DNA of 64,000 nucleotides from Nitrososphaeria archaeon (GCA_027078545.1 JALWXN010000004.1:1078611-1142610); one strand, 5' to 3'. Counted from the first letter of the stretch, positions 1 to 9,505 are shown. Notes: a model not told the origin generated them from the sequence alone. A program made the numbers and translations.

Positions 1-1
1 C

Positions 2-679
2 GGGGCTGAGAGGATAGAGATCGACTACCCAACAACGGGGATAATGGGCGACGTATTCGAGCTGGGAAGCCTACTCCTATTCCACACACTAGTCAGGATG
101 AGGTATGAAGGCGTGGATAGCCATAGATCCATACTAGACACCTACATATCAAGGATAAGGGAGCTGATAGAGGAGCACGTGGAGTCGGAGGAGTATTCAA
201 GGGTCCTCGACATACTCGAGAGGAGGAGCAACGTCTTCATAGGGGGTAGGGGAAGCGCCTACGAAGTAGCTACCATGCTAGTCATCAGGCTGAACCACAT
301 CAAATACGCTATCGGCGACCATGTATACAGGGCCAGGGGCTCAAACACGCCTAGGCCGAGGAAGGGGGACCTAGGCATACTCATATCATGCAGCGGCGAG
401 ACACCAGCAGTGATAAAATGGGCGGAGGACTTCACAAGGATAGGGATAGACATATTCTCCATAATAGGTAGGAGAGGCTCCACACTGGAGAGATATACAA
501 AGTACTGCATAGTCCTAACCGAGTGTGAGGGCTACAGGATGGGGATCCCCAGGGACTTCTACCTATACGCATCCTTCCTACTAAGCCCACTACCCATAAA
601 GCTGATAACCAGGCTAAAGGAGAGGGGGCTAGTCCTCCCCGAGTCGATACTGAAGTACTACCACAGCATCATGGAGTAG
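2..679 (+). CDS. SIS-domain (sugar isomerase-like) protein, 5' partial
   Basis: The reading frame is open from the window edge, so the true start lies upstream. A complete SIS fold is visible. It has a phosphosugar-binding glycine turn (IGGRGSAYE, about 63-72 residues after the first visible Met) and the typical Ser-rich loop (ISCSGETPAV) about 45 residues later. A strand-helix unit (GIDIFSIIGRRGSTLERY) follows. The residues before it (PTTGIMGDVFELGSLLLF) resemble the end of another SIS domain, so the full protein may carry two. SIS proteins bind or isomerise phosphosugars (hexulose-phosphate isomerase, glucosamine-phosphate synthase, phosphosugar-sensing regulators). The exact substrate cannot be told from this fragment. 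It converges with the next gene with only 4 bases between them. Confidence 0.8.
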   Translation, partial: GAERIEIDYPTTGIMGDVFELGSLLLFHTLVRMRYEGVDSHRSILDTYISRIRELIEEHVESEEYSRVLDILERRSNVFIGGRGSAYEVATMLVIRLNHIKYAIGDHVYRARGSNTPRPRKGDLGILISCSGETPAVIKWAEDFTRIGIDIFSIIGRRGSTLERYTKYCIVLTECEGYRMGIPRDFYLYASFLLSPLPIKLITRLKERGLVLPESILKYYHSIME

Positions 680-683
680 CTGG

Positions 684-1223
684 CTAGACCTTCACGACGT
701 TATGCATATGCTTGATCAGGGCCTCAGTCCTCCTCCTATGCATAGGGTCATACGCAACGAAGATCGGCGCCTCCTCCCCGCCGAGGAACGTATTCCCGAT
801 GAAGGTCTTGGCCTTCCTCAGATACCTGAGGAAGTTATCCAGCTCGCTCCCGAGGAGGTATATATAGAGGTCATTAACCACGAGTATATCCCTATCAGAG
901 CTCATAAAGTCGTTGAAGAACTCCTCCGCAACCCTGACATTCTTCTCGAAGACTCTATTCATCGCGGAGGGATCAGACGAGATGTTCGGGACCTGGATCT
1001 CCCTCGAATACCTATAGATAGCGTTCTTAAATCCATAGATGAACTTAGAGAGCCTCATCCCAACCCCCTTGGACTGTGGGGCCAGGTCGATGATGTATAT
1101 CCTGTCGTCCAGCCCCCTCCGGATAAGCTCCCTCACAATCTCGGAGGTATACTTAGTCCTCCCACGCCCCGAGTCCGACAGGATGATCGTGTATCGATCG
1201 AGGAGCAGATCCACATTCATCTC
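684..1223 (-). CDS. P-loop-like NTPase of unknown function with degenerate Walker A
   Basis: A protein of about 179 residues. After a short N-terminal strand there is a loop SDSGRGRTKYTSEIVREL, placed like a Walker A followed by its helix, but the usual GKS/T is replaced by R-T-K-Y-T. A later hydrophobic strand ending in Asp (DILVVNDLYIYLL) could be Walker B. I chose the ATG at 1223 because an archaeal TATA-like stretch lies about 30 nt upstream, suggesting a leaderless mRNA. A TTG 16 codons further upstream is open but less likely. I do not recognise the family. It is transcribed divergently from the DedA gene. Confidence 0.65.
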   Translation of the reverse strand, partial: EMNVDLLLDRYTIILSDSGRGRTKYTSEIVRELIRRGLDDRIYIIDLAPQSKGVGMRLSKFIYGFKNAIYRYSREIQVPNISSDPSAMNRVFEKNVRVAEEFFNDFMSSDRDILVVNDLYIYLLGSELDNFLRYLRKAKTFIGNTFLGGEEAPIFVAYDPMHRRRTEALIKHMHNVVKV

Positions 1224-1274
1224 TATAACATATGAAAATATGTTTCTACGAAAATAAGGTTGGGCCCCCAAAGC

Positions 1275-1290
1275 GGCCTAGAGATAGGCC
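1275..1290. promoter_or_regulatory. Perfect inverted repeat between divergent genes
   Basis: GGCCTAgagaTAGGCC is a 6+6 bp perfect inverted repeat with a 4-nt centre, in the gap between the P-loop gene (minus) and dedA (plus). It could be an operator or a leader hairpin. No regulator is evident nearby. Confidence 0.3.
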
Positions 1291-1344
1291 CCAAGATATA
1301 GTTGCCATGCCTATCCATTGATTATCCAGGCGGTGTAGGAGGGG

Positions 1345-1971
1345 ATGCTGAGCCAGCTGGTGGACTATATTGTTGATAGGATTGTGGAGCTGGACTGGAT
1401 GGCGGTGGCACTGGGAGTCCTTATAGAGACGATAATAGTCCCGATACCAAGCCCATTAATACCCATGGCCGCAGGCTTCGCCCTACTAAGCAGGGCCGAG
1501 GGCATAGGCTTCATAGCAACACTATTCATAAAGATCGGGCTGGTAGGGGCGGCCACAGCCACCCTGGCAAACCTACCCTTCTACTACATCGGGCTGAAGG
1601 GTGGGGAGCCCGTCATGAGGAGGATGTCCCGCTGGATAGGTGTGGACGAGGAGGAGATCGAGAAGGCCGTGAAGCTTATCGGTGGTGGGAGGCCTACACA
1701 CCTCATCATCTATAGGGCCCTACCCATAATGCCCCTCTCCCTAGTCTCACTAGCCACCGGTGCGCTACGGAGGAGTACGAGGGAGTTCACCCTATACACC
1801 TTCACCGGCTGCCTACCGAGATACGTATTCCTAGGATACCTGGGATGGGTGATGCAGGACCTCTACATGGAGATGGCAGACCTACTCGACAGCCTAGAGA
1901 CAGCCACGATAGTCTTAATAATCCTAGCCGCCGGAACATATATTCTCGTGAAGAGGCTCCTGAGGAGGTGA
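1345..1971 (+). CDS. DedA family membrane protein (VTT domain)
   Basis: A polytopic membrane protein of 208 residues with the DedA/VTT architecture. The first hydrophobic segment ends in an E-x4-PIPSP motif (ETIIVPIPSPLIP, about residues 28-40). A second hydrophobic pair follows, and then the conserved R-x3-P loop (YRALPIMPLSLVSLATGALR, about 131-150), with two further C-terminal helices. Family members sit in the cytoplasmic membrane and are implicated in lipid scrambling, membrane homeostasis and proton-motive-force maintenance. The ATG is preceded by a strong ribosome site (GTAGGAGGGG). The eL13 gene follows after 6 bases, so the two are likely co-transcribed. Confidence 0.9.
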   Translation: MLSQLVDYIVDRIVELDWMAVALGVLIETIIVPIPSPLIPMAAGFALLSRAEGIGFIATLFIKIGLVGAATATLANLPFYYIGLKGGEPVMRRMSRWIGVDEEEIEKAVKLIGGGRPTHLIIYRALPIMPLSLVSLATGALRRSTREFTLYTFTGCLPRYVFLGYLGWVMQDLYMEMADLLDSLETATIVLIILAAGTYILVKRLLRR

Positions 1972-1977
1972 AGACGT

Positions 1978-2193
1978 ATGGAGAAGCCCAGCCCAATAGT
2001 CTATAAACCCGGAACAGGCGGATTGAAGACCAGGAAGGGGAGGGGATTCTCCCTAGGCGAGCTTAGAGAGGCCGGTATAGACCTAAACACGGCCAAGAAG
2101 CTGGGGATATACGTTGATATGAGGAGGAAGAGCATCCATAAAGAGAATGTGGAGGCTCTGAAGAAGTACCTCGAGGAGCTCAAGAGACAATAG
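1978..2193 (+). CDS. rpl13e: Large-subunit ribosomal protein eL13-like
   Basis: A small basic protein of 71 residues. Its core ([19 protein letters not shown], then [19 protein letters not shown]) is the helix-turn region of eukaryotic/crenarchaeal L13e. This protein occurs in Crenarchaeota and relatives but not in most Euryarchaeota or in Bacteria, so it is a good lineage marker here. The length matches the short archaeal form. It lies directly behind dedA, and its 3' end overlaps the convergent reductase gene by 14 bases. Confidence 0.9.
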   Translation: MEKPSPIVYKPGTGGLKTRKGRGFSLGELREAGIDLNTAKKLGIYVDMRRKSIHKENVEALKKYLEELKRQ

Positions 2194-3331
2194 CCTTGGC
2201 GAGCTTAAATGCTACTCCGGGAGCCTTCAACAACCTCCTCACAACACCCATCACATCCTCCCCATTAGCAATCTTCACAATGTCGTCCGGCTCCAAGACA
2301 TCCGCCAGCTTATTCAGCTCCTCGTCAGACAGCTTCTCCAGGAAGCGCATAGCCTTCAAGCTATAACGTATCTTCTTACCCCACGGATCCTCATACCTCT
2401 CCACCCAGCGGGCTAGGGACGCCTCACTAGTATCCCCCTCGAGGACAGCGTCGGCAGCAGTCTCACCAGCCACGAGGCCCGCCACACCCGATGGATGCAT
2501 ACCAGCACCCGTCAGGGGCATGACGGTACCAGCTGCGTCGCCTACAAGTATAAAGCCGTCGCCATAGGGCTTACTGATCATCCCACCTATCGGGACCGGC
2601 GCACCCCTATAGTCGATCACCTGGGCACCCCCGAGCCAGTCACTATGCTCCTTCACAAACTTATCTAGGTAATACTTCGCACTCCCACCCCTGACGCCCA
2701 CACCTACCTCGGCCACCTTATCACTCTTGGGGAAGATCCATGCATAGCCCCTTGGAGCCACCTCGCTCCCAAGGTAGAAATACGCTATGTCGGGCTCATC
2801 CAGCCTAACATTAGCCATGAGGTAGATAAGCGTCGGTATAGGCTCACTCTTCTCCCTGACACCCAGCGACTTAGCCACTACGCTGTGGTAGCCATCAGCA
2901 CCTATAACCACCTTCGCCGTATAGACACCATACTTAGTCTTAACCTTCATCACACCATCCACACGGGAGACCGCCTCGACAGGCTCCCTCACCCGTATAT
3001 GGGCCCCATTCTCGGCAGCCTTCAGGGCGAGCTCCTGCAGATACATCGTCTTGTTGATCGAGTACGTCTCGGCGAAGCCTATATCGATATACTTCCCGTT
3101 CGGGGCATATACCCTGGGGATAACCTTATGCAGGACTATATAGGGCTTCGGATCAATACCCAGGTCCTTGAAAGTACCTATACTCGTAGCCTCTCCACAG
3201 GGCTTCTTAGCCATGATAGTCTCGTTCTTCTCTATAAGGAGGGTCTTAACACCCTTCTCAGCAGCCTTCATAGCAGCAGGGATACCAGCTGGCCCAGCAC
3301 CGACAACGATGACGTCATAATCGGTGGACAT
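2180..3331 (-). CDS. Geranylgeranyl reductase family flavoprotein
   Basis: FAD-dependent oxidoreductase of 383 residues. The N-terminal Rossmann dinucleotide loop is [19 protein letters not shown] (about 9-27). The family's KPCGEA motif lies near residues 43-48. The second FAD motif is [18 protein letters not shown] (about 261-278). Relatives saturate the geranylgeranyl chains of archaeal membrane lipids (digeranylgeranylglycerophospholipid reductase) or of prenyl quinones. Which of these applies cannot be decided. A TATA-like TTAAAATA lies 22-30 nt upstream of the ATG, so the mRNA is probably leaderless. Confidence 0.85.
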   Translation of the reverse strand: MSTDYDVIVVGAGPAGIPAAMKAAEKGVKTLLIEKNETIMAKKPCGEATSIGTFKDLGIDPKPYIVLHKVIPRVYAPNGKYIDIGFAETYSINKTMYLQELALKAAENGAHIRVREPVEAVSRVDGVMKVKTKYGVYTAKVVIGADGYHSVVAKSLGVREKSEPIPTLIYLMANVRLDEPDIAYFYLGSEVAPRGYAWIFPKSDKVAEVGVGVRGGSAKYYLDKFVKEHSDWLGGAQVIDYRGAPVPIGGMISKPYGDGFILVGDAAGTVMPLTGAGMHPSGVAGLVAGETAADAVLEGDTSEASLARWVERYEDPWGKKIRYSLKAMRFLEKLSDEELNKLADVLEPDDIVKIANGEDVMGVVRRLLKAPGVAFKLAKAIVS

Positions 3332-3344
3332 AGTATTGATTTTC

Positions 3345-3365
3345 CCACTACCCAGTATTTTAAGG
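3345..3365 (-). promoter_or_regulatory. TATA-type promoter for the geranylgeranyl reductase gene
   Basis: On the minus strand CCCCCCTTAAAATACTG carries an archaeal BRE/TATA-like element about 25 nt before the start codon at 3331, which would place transcription initiation at or next to the ATG. Confidence 0.45.
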
Positions 3366-3409
3366 GGGGAATATTCAGCCCAGCCCCTTACATATACATC
3401 CTAATACGT

Positions 3410-5782
3410 CTAGCCACCCACCGAGCCAGAGTTCTCAACAACCTGGAGCCTAGACACCTCACCCTCCCTATAAACCTCCACAACACTCTTAAAGACATCT
3501 GACACCCGGATCTCGAAGTCATGGGTTATGACTATCACCTGGCTAAGGAGTCCATTATTGATCAGCTCCTCGATCGTCTCCAAGACAGCATTCTTCTTCT
3601 CCCTATCCAGATGTGGGAATGCCTCGTCGAAGACCATGAAGTCGAGTGTGTAGGACTTCCCACCCAGCTGGGAGATCAGGCTCCCAAGCCCCAGTCTAAA
3701 GGCTAGGCCGAGGACAGTGACCTCACCCCCACTCAACGTGTTTATCTCCCTCTTCCTATTCCCCTCTAAGACCTCGATCTTCACACCATGCTCAGTAGTC
3801 CTTAGATTAATCCTGAATAGGCTCGACATTCCCTCTAGGAAGATGTTTATCATCCGCTCAAGGCTGGGCACGACAACGTTGTTGACGAAATAGTTGGGGA
3901 ATCCCCTCTCAGCAAATACCTTGTCCAACACCTCCAGGACCTCTATCTCCGAAGTTACTTCCTCGAACCTCCTCCTCTTCTCGACATACTCGCCATACTT
4001 TTTGCGCATCTCATCCACGTCTTTAAGCCTCTCACTAAGAACCCCCATCTCTCTCTGAAGCTCAGCCATCTTCTCCTCAAGACTTTTGATATTATTCTTA
4101 ATCTCTCTAATCCTCGACCTCCCCTCCTCGATCAGCTTTCCCAGCCCATCTAGCATATCATCCGTGAGGCCGAGTTCATCCATCTTTTTATCCAATGTCT
4201 CCTTGAGGCTCTCCAGCCTACCCATCTCTTTCCCAAGGTGTCCCAACACCTTCCTAGCCCTCTTAGCCCTAGAGAGCCTCTCCACCAACCCATTCCTAAA
4301 GCTCGTGAGATCCCTATGCAGAGTGGGGCTGATCATGATCCCCAGCCTATCAGCCTCCTTAACAAGCCTCTCCAAGAGTGTCTTTGAAAGCTCTCCAGGC
4401 CTCTCTATCAACCCATCAATATCTACCACACCTATTTCCGAGAGGATGTCTCCATACCCATCCTTGATCGACTTTATACTATTGCCATACTCCCCCTCCT
4501 TATTGCTGATCGTCTTTTCCAGATTCCTCGCGGTCTTCAGCCTCTTATTCAGGGCCTCATATGTATCTTTAAGCCTTGGGATCCTCTCGTCGAGCTCCTT
4601 TATCTGCTCCATATAGCTATTTATCAAGCTCTCCCTATGCTCCTCAGTTAGCTCCGACCCGCATACTGGACACTTATCACCAGCCTTCCTAAGCTCCTCC
4701 ACCCCCTTCTCCAACTGCCTCTTGATAGCCTTCATGGCCGAGATATTCTCTAGGACTTGGGACAGCTCTTCGCTAAGCTCATCTATAGACCTTCCATTAG
4801 TCACTCTTTCCAGTCTCTCCCTAAGCCTCGTCAGCTCATCACGGATCGACTTGGCCCTCTCAATACTCGATACCAGTGAGATATAGTCATCAACCTTCTC
4901 CACCAGCATCTCTATATCCTCAATCAGGGTATCTAACTCGTCCAGCACAATGTCTCTATACTCCTCTGGGAGCTCCCTCCTCCTCCCCTCTATCTGGGTC
5001 TCTAAACTCTTCACATTTCTGTAGAGAGCCTCAACATCGCTCATCTTCCTAATCCTATCTTCTAGGTCACTATTCTCCTCTCTAAGCTCCTCGAGCTGCT
5101 TCTCCACATTCTCCAACTCCTTTTCCTTAGACCTCAGCTCAGCCTTGATGGTCTCCTCATACTCCTTTATGGCTTCAAGGGTTACCTCCTCTATCCCATT
5201 GGCGCGGAACCATCCCTTCAACTCATCTATCTTTCTCTGTAGCTCCTCCCTCTCCTCTCCTAGACTCTTGAGATCCTCTGTAACCCTATCCCTCACCCTG
5301 TTGAAGAAGTTTATGTCCAGGATCTCTATGAGGAGGCCCCTCAACTCTCTCTCCTTCATGTATAGGGGATCCTCGGTCCTACCCTGCCTAACAATATAGG
5401 TCTTTAGGAGCGAATCATAGATATGCCCGGTCAGCTCTTCGAAGCTGGGGGCCTTCCTCGTTGAGCTACCTATAGCCATATTCCCCCTACCATTGTCGAA
5501 GATGTATACCGACCCATCGTCCGAGACCAGCTCTACTACTGCCTTCGCCTCATACTCTCCACCTAGGTGGTATCTACTCGCCAGCCTCTTTACACCCGAC
5601 TCCCTTCCATACGCCTTTCTCATAGCCCCATAGGTGAGGGCGTCTACGAAGAACGTAGTCTTACCCGCCCCGTTATGCCCAAGAACTAGTATCGGCTGGC
5701 CTAGGCCATCGATATCCAGCTCCTCTAAGGTATATAGTCCGAAGTTCTCGACCCGTATCCTACCAAGCCTGAGCTTAGACAC
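3410..5782 (-). CDS. rad50: Rad50 DNA double-strand break repair ATPase
   Basis: SMC-like ATPase of 790 residues. The Walker A is GHNGAGKTTFFVDAL (about 34-48). Two long charged coiled-coil arms flank a zinc hook CPVC at about 369-372. The ABC signature is NTLSGGEVTVLGLAF, and the Walker B is FMVFDEAFPHLD near the C-terminus. Rad50 dimers pair with Mre11 to tether and process broken DNA ends. It is a little shorter than many archaeal Rad50 proteins (about 860-890), consistent with shorter arms. The GTG start overlaps the mre11 stop by one base (TAGTG), implying translational coupling. It is the last gene of the nurA-herA-mre11-rad50 operon. Confidence 0.96.
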   Translation of the reverse strand: MSKLRLGRIRVENFGLYTLEELDIDGLGQPILVLGHNGAGKTTFFVDALTYGAMRKAYGRESGVKRLASRYHLGGEYEAKAVVELVSDDGSVYIFDNGRGNMAIGSSTRKAPSFEELTGHIYDSLLKTYIVRQGRTEDPLYMKERELRGLLIEILDINFFNRVRDRVTEDLKSLGEEREELQRKIDELKGWFRANGIEEVTLEAIKEYEETIKAELRSKEKELENVEKQLEELREENSDLEDRIRKMSDVEALYRNVKSLETQIEGRRRELPEEYRDIVLDELDTLIEDIEMLVEKVDDYISLVSSIERAKSIRDELTRLRERLERVTNGRSIDELSEELSQVLENISAMKAIKRQLEKGVEELRKAGDKCPVCGSELTEEHRESLINSYMEQIKELDERIPRLKDTYEALNKRLKTARNLEKTISNKEGEYGNSIKSIKDGYGDILSEIGVVDIDGLIERPGELSKTLLERLVKEADRLGIMISPTLHRDLTSFRNGLVERLSRAKRARKVLGHLGKEMGRLESLKETLDKKMDELGLTDDMLDGLGKLIEEGRSRIREIKNNIKSLEEKMAELQREMGVLSERLKDVDEMRKKYGEYVEKRRRFEEVTSEIEVLEVLDKVFAERGFPNYFVNNVVVPSLERMINIFLEGMSSLFRINLRTTEHGVKIEVLEGNRKREINTLSGGEVTVLGLAFRLGLGSLISQLGGKSYTLDFMVFDEAFPHLDREKKNAVLETIEELINNGLLSQVIVITHDFEIRVSDVFKSVVEVYREGEVSRLQVVENSGSVGG

Positions 5783-7032
5783 TACCTCCTCCCCTCCTCC
5801 AAATATTTAAGGGCGGCCTCGACCACCCTCCTCCTAAAACCTTCATCCCTATTCCCTAGGAGACCCTCAATATATCTCTTGAGTGCCTCCTCTATACTCT
5901 CGATGGTGGTTTCTCCACTCCTCTCCACTGCCTTGCTACCCATGAATCTCGACCTTATCTTCAGTGCCCAGCCGCCACCCTCTGTCAGGAGGTCCCTAAG
6001 CTCCTTCCTGACCTCGTCTATCCACTCTAGGAGGTCGGGTTTCCAGTAGGATAGGTGTAGACTCACCATTGCTCCCTCCAGCTTATCGATCCCTTTCACC
6101 ACATTATCCACAACCTCTTGTGGGCTGGAGTACTCGTCGAGCTCCATCCTGAAGATGTACATATTCATGGTATCTACTGGTACCTTCTCAACCCTTGGGC
6201 TACCCCCGGTGAGCTCCACGTCTAGGAAGACCTTCTCGTCACCAGCCTCGGAGAATCTTAGCTTGTTCAGACTCCCCGAGTAGTATGCGGGGTACTCACC
6301 AATCCTCTGGGTTACATGGATATGCCCCAGAGCTGCATAGTCAAATTCTCCAAGCCTCAGATCCCTGGTGTATATCTCCGGGATGATCTTGACACCCGGA
6401 TCCATAGCCTCAACCTCCACCTTCCCAAACAGTCTCGTGAATCTCACCCTGTCCACCTGTACATGTCCAAGGAGGATCTTGTACCTCCCCTTGGCACTCC
6501 TGAGCTGGCGCTCCAGGTATTGATAGGTGTCCTTCCTCCAATCCGTGTCTTGATCCTTGTAGGGTACTACGTAGGGGAGGGGTATTATCGAGGCGTCCCC
6601 GTGCTCAATACCGACGAAGTCCTCGCTGTAGAACCTCTCGGGATCCGGATACACGTCGAAGTAGCGTATGTGGTCGGATATCCTCCTGGTGAAGATGGCT
6701 AGGCTTGACCTGGAGACCTCCCTAGTAGCCACGTCATGGTTCCCTGCCACGATATACACATTTATCCTGTTATCGACAGCCCTCTCCAAGAACTCCGCTA
6801 GGCGGCGTTGGTAGATAAGGCTAGTCCTAACATCATCGAAGACATCCCCAGCTATGAGTATAACGTCTATACCCCTCTCCACAGCATAGTCCAACGCCCT
6901 ATCCATGTTTGAGAGTGTCACATCATTTATCCTCCTCATCAAGCCCTCCACGCCACCCTGGATATTAGGGAGTATCTCTACCCCCCTATGGGTGAAGCCC
7001 AGGTGTAGATCCGCCATATGTAGGAACCTCAT
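5782..7032 (-). CDS. mre11: Mre11 nuclease
   Basis: Calcineurin-like phosphoesterase/nuclease, 416 residues from the ATG at 7032. The metal-binding motifs are in order: DLH (residues 8-10), GDVFDD (62-67), GNHD (97-100), LGHVQVD and LGHIHV. The last two supply the remaining histidines. A C-terminal extension with acidic and basic patches would cap and bind Rad50. Mre11 is a Mn-dependent endo/3'-5' exonuclease in double-strand break repair. Two in-frame GTG codons precede the ATG directly after the herA stop, but GGTGGTGG there looks like the ribosome site, favouring the ATG. Confidence 0.96.
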   Translation of the reverse strand: MRFLHMADLHLGFTHRGVEILPNIQGGVEGLMRRINDVTLSNMDRALDYAVERGIDVILIAGDVFDDVRTSLIYQRRLAEFLERAVDNRINVYIVAGNHDVATREVSRSSLAIFTRRISDHIRYFDVYPDPERFYSEDFVGIEHGDASIIPLPYVVPYKDQDTDWRKDTYQYLERQLRSAKGRYKILLGHVQVDRVRFTRLFGKVEVEAMDPGVKIIPEIYTRDLRLGEFDYAALGHIHVTQRIGEYPAYYSGSLNKLRFSEAGDEKVFLDVELTGGSPRVEKVPVDTMNMYIFRMELDEYSSPQEVVDNVVKGIDKLEGAMVSLHLSYWKPDLLEWIDEVRKELRDLLTEGGGWALKIRSRFMGSKAVERSGETTIESIEEALKRYIEGLLGNRDEGFRRRVVEAALKYLEEGRR

Positions 7033-7041
7033 ACCCACCAC

Positions 7042-8892
7042 CTAAACATCGTCGACCACGAACCTCCTCTCAGACCCCTTCTTCCGCTTGATTACCCACT
7101 CCATCGCGTCATAGACCTTCATATCCCTGTCACTCCCGGGAGGCCTCACAGTGTCTCCACATATGTTTATCGTCTTGAGGACCATTGGGAAGACCGATCT
7201 GATGTTGTGGTAGACCACCCTACCCCTCCCAAGCTTAGCTATCAACTCCCTAAACATCCTCTTATTCTCAAGCCCGGAGATTACGGCGTTAATATCCGAG
7301 TCGTCGGTAAGCTGGAATATGAACATCGCCCAGAGCATGGATATTACGTCACTATCCAGGTCGCCCGGCTTCTGGTCGATAGGTACAACGACGACACCAT
7401 ACTTCCTATACTCCCTGGCCAGGCGCCCGAAGACCGTGCTCTTATCCTTCTCTAGGAATCGGTGGGCCTCCTCAAGATAGATGACCAGCTTATGATACAT
7501 CCCACTAGGCTTTTTAGGAGCCGCCATCAGCTCATCGATCCGATCCATGATCTTCTTGGCGAGGATATTGGCTATACTCATGTATACAACCACATTCCTA
7601 CTATACCTGCCGCCCAAGTCTATCGTGACATGCTCACCCCTATCAACCAGCAGCCCCACAATGTCATCATATAGCTCAGCGTCATCCCATCTAAAGGATA
7701 TTGGTAGACCCCTGAGGTTGTAGATCCTCCTCTTCAGAGCGCCTATCGACTGCCTAAGCCCCGACATATCCCTACCACTCAGTTTACCCTCTAGTTCCTC
7801 CATCAGCTCCACCATGTCTTTTGCCAACTCGCCGGGGGAGGCGCTACGCGGGAGGTCAATAAGATTCTGACGTAGCAGGAGGCGTGCAAGGCTATCTGCA
7901 CTACTCCTGCTGAAGTATAGGAGGGTGAGTGCCCAGTGCTCAGGCTTTATGAGGAGGTCGGGCAGCCCCTCCGACTGTCTAATTTTATTAATATCTTTTA
8001 TTGCCTCCAGTACCTTGGCCCTGTATACCTCGAGGTTATGGATACTCACCTCGGTGGGTGAGAGGGGCTCGAGGATCGTGGCCAAGGTGTCCACGGAGAC
8101 GTCGTATAGGGGGATACGTAGTATACCGTCGCCACCAACCTTATTATACTCGTCCTTGTCTACGCAGTAGATATAGACATACTTCTTACCGTTGACCATC
8201 TTCATCCTGGCTGAGGCTCCCTGGCAAACCTGCTGGTGCCTATCGTCTAGGAGGTAGTATGAATACTCACCCTGTACATCGAAGACCAGTAGTGTAAGCT
8301 TCTCCTCGTGATGTAGATATCCGTGGACATATGCGTTGAGTATCAGTAGGTTCGCGAGATACGTCTTCCCAGTCCCCGCCTTGCCGAAGATGCCGAAGCT
8401 CAGCTGGTGGAGGTCATAGATGTCATCAGCAACGATGACCTCCTCACCCGTGACGAGGTCCAGCATCCCGATGGGGAAATACCTATCGAAGTCAGCCTCA
8501 GGTATGAACCTCCTCGCCAAGGGGCCCTGCTCCATAGGGACTATCGAGCCGTGCTGCGGGATGCTTGAGACCTTGGAGGCCTCCCCCAGAGCAACGTCAT
8601 ACTCGGCTAGGGGGATGACGGAAATACTTGGGGAAGCCACCTCCTCCCTAATATACTCCATATAGGGCTCCTGTAGGGCGGTGCCCTCGAGGATCCTATA
8701 GATCTTCATATGGCTCTCCGGGACACCATATCCAATGTCGAGGACCACGCCTAGGTATAGCTTCTCCCCACCCTCCACAACTATCACCCTATCCTTCTCA
8801 ACCTGCTCCAGCCTAGCCTCTGGCGAGAGGTCAATAACTATACCCTCCGAGATCGAGGCCCCCCTAACCCATCCAAACACCTTCCTAGACAC
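7042..8892 (-). CDS. herA: HerA bipolar DNA helicase/translocase
   Basis: Hexameric FtsK/HerA-type ATPase of about 616 residues. The N-terminal region (VRGASISEGIVIDLS, then LYLGVVLDIGYG) fits the HAS barrel. The Walker A is GIFGKAGTGKTYLANLL (about 180-200) and the Walker B is LVIYLEEAHRFLE. A downstream sensor segment (VPIDQKPGDLDSDVIS) and the Arg-rich C-terminus are typical. HerA works with NurA to drive 5' strand resection after Mre11-Rad50. I chose GTG at 8892 because GGAGGTG at 8900-8906 is well spaced. A GTG at 8916 would give 8 more residues. The gene overlaps its upstream neighbour by 8 bases. Confidence 0.95.
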   Translation of the reverse strand: MSRKVFGWVRGASISEGIVIDLSPEARLEQVEKDRVIVVEGGEKLYLGVVLDIGYGVPESHMKIYRILEGTALQEPYMEYIREEVASPSISVIPLAEYDVALGEASKVSSIPQHGSIVPMEQGPLARRFIPEADFDRYFPIGMLDLVTGEEVIVADDIYDLHQLSFGIFGKAGTGKTYLANLLILNAYVHGYLHHEEKLTLLVFDVQGEYSYYLLDDRHQQVCQGASARMKMVNGKKYVYIYCVDKDEYNKVGGDGILRIPLYDVSVDTLATILEPLSPTEVSIHNLEVYRAKVLEAIKDINKIRQSEGLPDLLIKPEHWALTLLYFSRSSADSLARLLLRQNLIDLPRSASPGELAKDMVELMEELEGKLSGRDMSGLRQSIGALKRRIYNLRGLPISFRWDDAELYDDIVGLLVDRGEHVTIDLGGRYSRNVVVYMSIANILAKKIMDRIDELMAAPKKPSGMYHKLVIYLEEAHRFLEKDKSTVFGRLAREYRKYGVVVVPIDQKPGDLDSDVISMLWAMFIFQLTDDSDINAVISGLENKRMFRELIAKLGRGRVVYHNIRSVFPMVLKTINICGDTVRPPGSDRDMKVYDAMEWVIKRKKGSERRFVVDDV

Positions 8893-9505
8893 CCATACCC
8901 ACCTCCATGAAGACACGTGTGATAGTCTCGATCACCTTGATATCGTTCCCACTATTCCTGAGGAACTCCTTGTAGAGCTCCGGCAGGGTGAGCCTCCTAC
9001 CCAATACCCTGGATAGGTAGGCCGCCAGGTTCCTAACGAGGATCATATCCCTCAGGTCGAGATACCTGAGGAAGCTTAGGTCGGGCTCCTCACCGAGCAG
9101 CGAGGCGACCTGGTCATCGGGGAGGAGATAGACAGGGTTGTGGGGCTTCACGAAGAGCCTGAAGCTCCTCTGGATATTTCCTGCGCTGTCCACCTCGTAT
9201 ATGGGATGGGTGGTGAAGAGGAACTCGTATAGCCTAGTAGTATCCACATTCATGATGGAGGATCTATTCAGCCTAGGCTGGAACTTACCCGCATACTTCG
9301 GGTCTATCGCCTTGGACCCGGCCACCACTACTACTCCTCCCTCCCCAGTATCTATGTATAGGAAGTTGCCAGGCCTCACCCTGTCCAGCCTATCGGGGAG
9401 GAGGTAGACCACCACATCACTACCCTCCAGCCTATACACCTCACCAACCGCATCCTCAAGGCCTATCCTACCAAGGTCTATACCACCAGTCATAGTATCC
9501 TCCAC
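8885..9505 (-). CDS. HAS-barrel-like protein inside the HerA/NurA operon
   Basis: A 206-residue protein lying between nurA and herA and overlapping both. It overlaps nurA by 16 bases and herA by 8. Residues 17-62 (AVGEVYRLEGSDVVVYLL, then VRPGNFLYIDTG and VVVVAGSKAI) look like a small beta-barrel. The pattern matches the HAS barrel that HerA carries at its own N-terminus: short strands around a PGxFLYI turn. The remainder is mixed alpha/beta with a helical C-terminus (LRDMILVRNLAAYLSRVLG) and no catalytic motif that I recognise. Its position implies a role in the end-resection machine, for example as a HerA or NurA partner. The barrel assignment rests on pattern only. Confidence 0.7.
   Translation of the reverse strand: MEDTMTGGIDLGRIGLEDAVGEVYRLEGSDVVVYLLPDRLDRVRPGNFLYIDTGEGGVVVVAGSKAIDPKYAGKFQPRLNRSSIMNVDTTRLYEFLFTTHPIYEVDSAGNIQRSFRLFVKPHNPVYLLPDDQVASLLGEEPDLSFLRYLDLRDMILVRNLAAYLSRVLGRRLTLPELYKEFLRNSGNDIKVIETITRVFMEVGMGV

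Noticed and set aside
702..1235. 177-codon plus-strand frame opposite the P-loop gene
   Set aside because: It lies wholly antisense to a frame with better composition and a promoter; the product is Pro/Glu-rich without fold-like hydrophobic pattern.
2885..3502. 205-codon plus-strand frame across the reductase and rad50 ends
   Set aside because: Antisense to two well-recognised genes; no protein-like features.
4086..4616. Ser/Leu-rich plus-strand frame opposite rad50
   Set aside because: It is the complement of coiled-coil codons, a frequent source of false hydrophobic frames.
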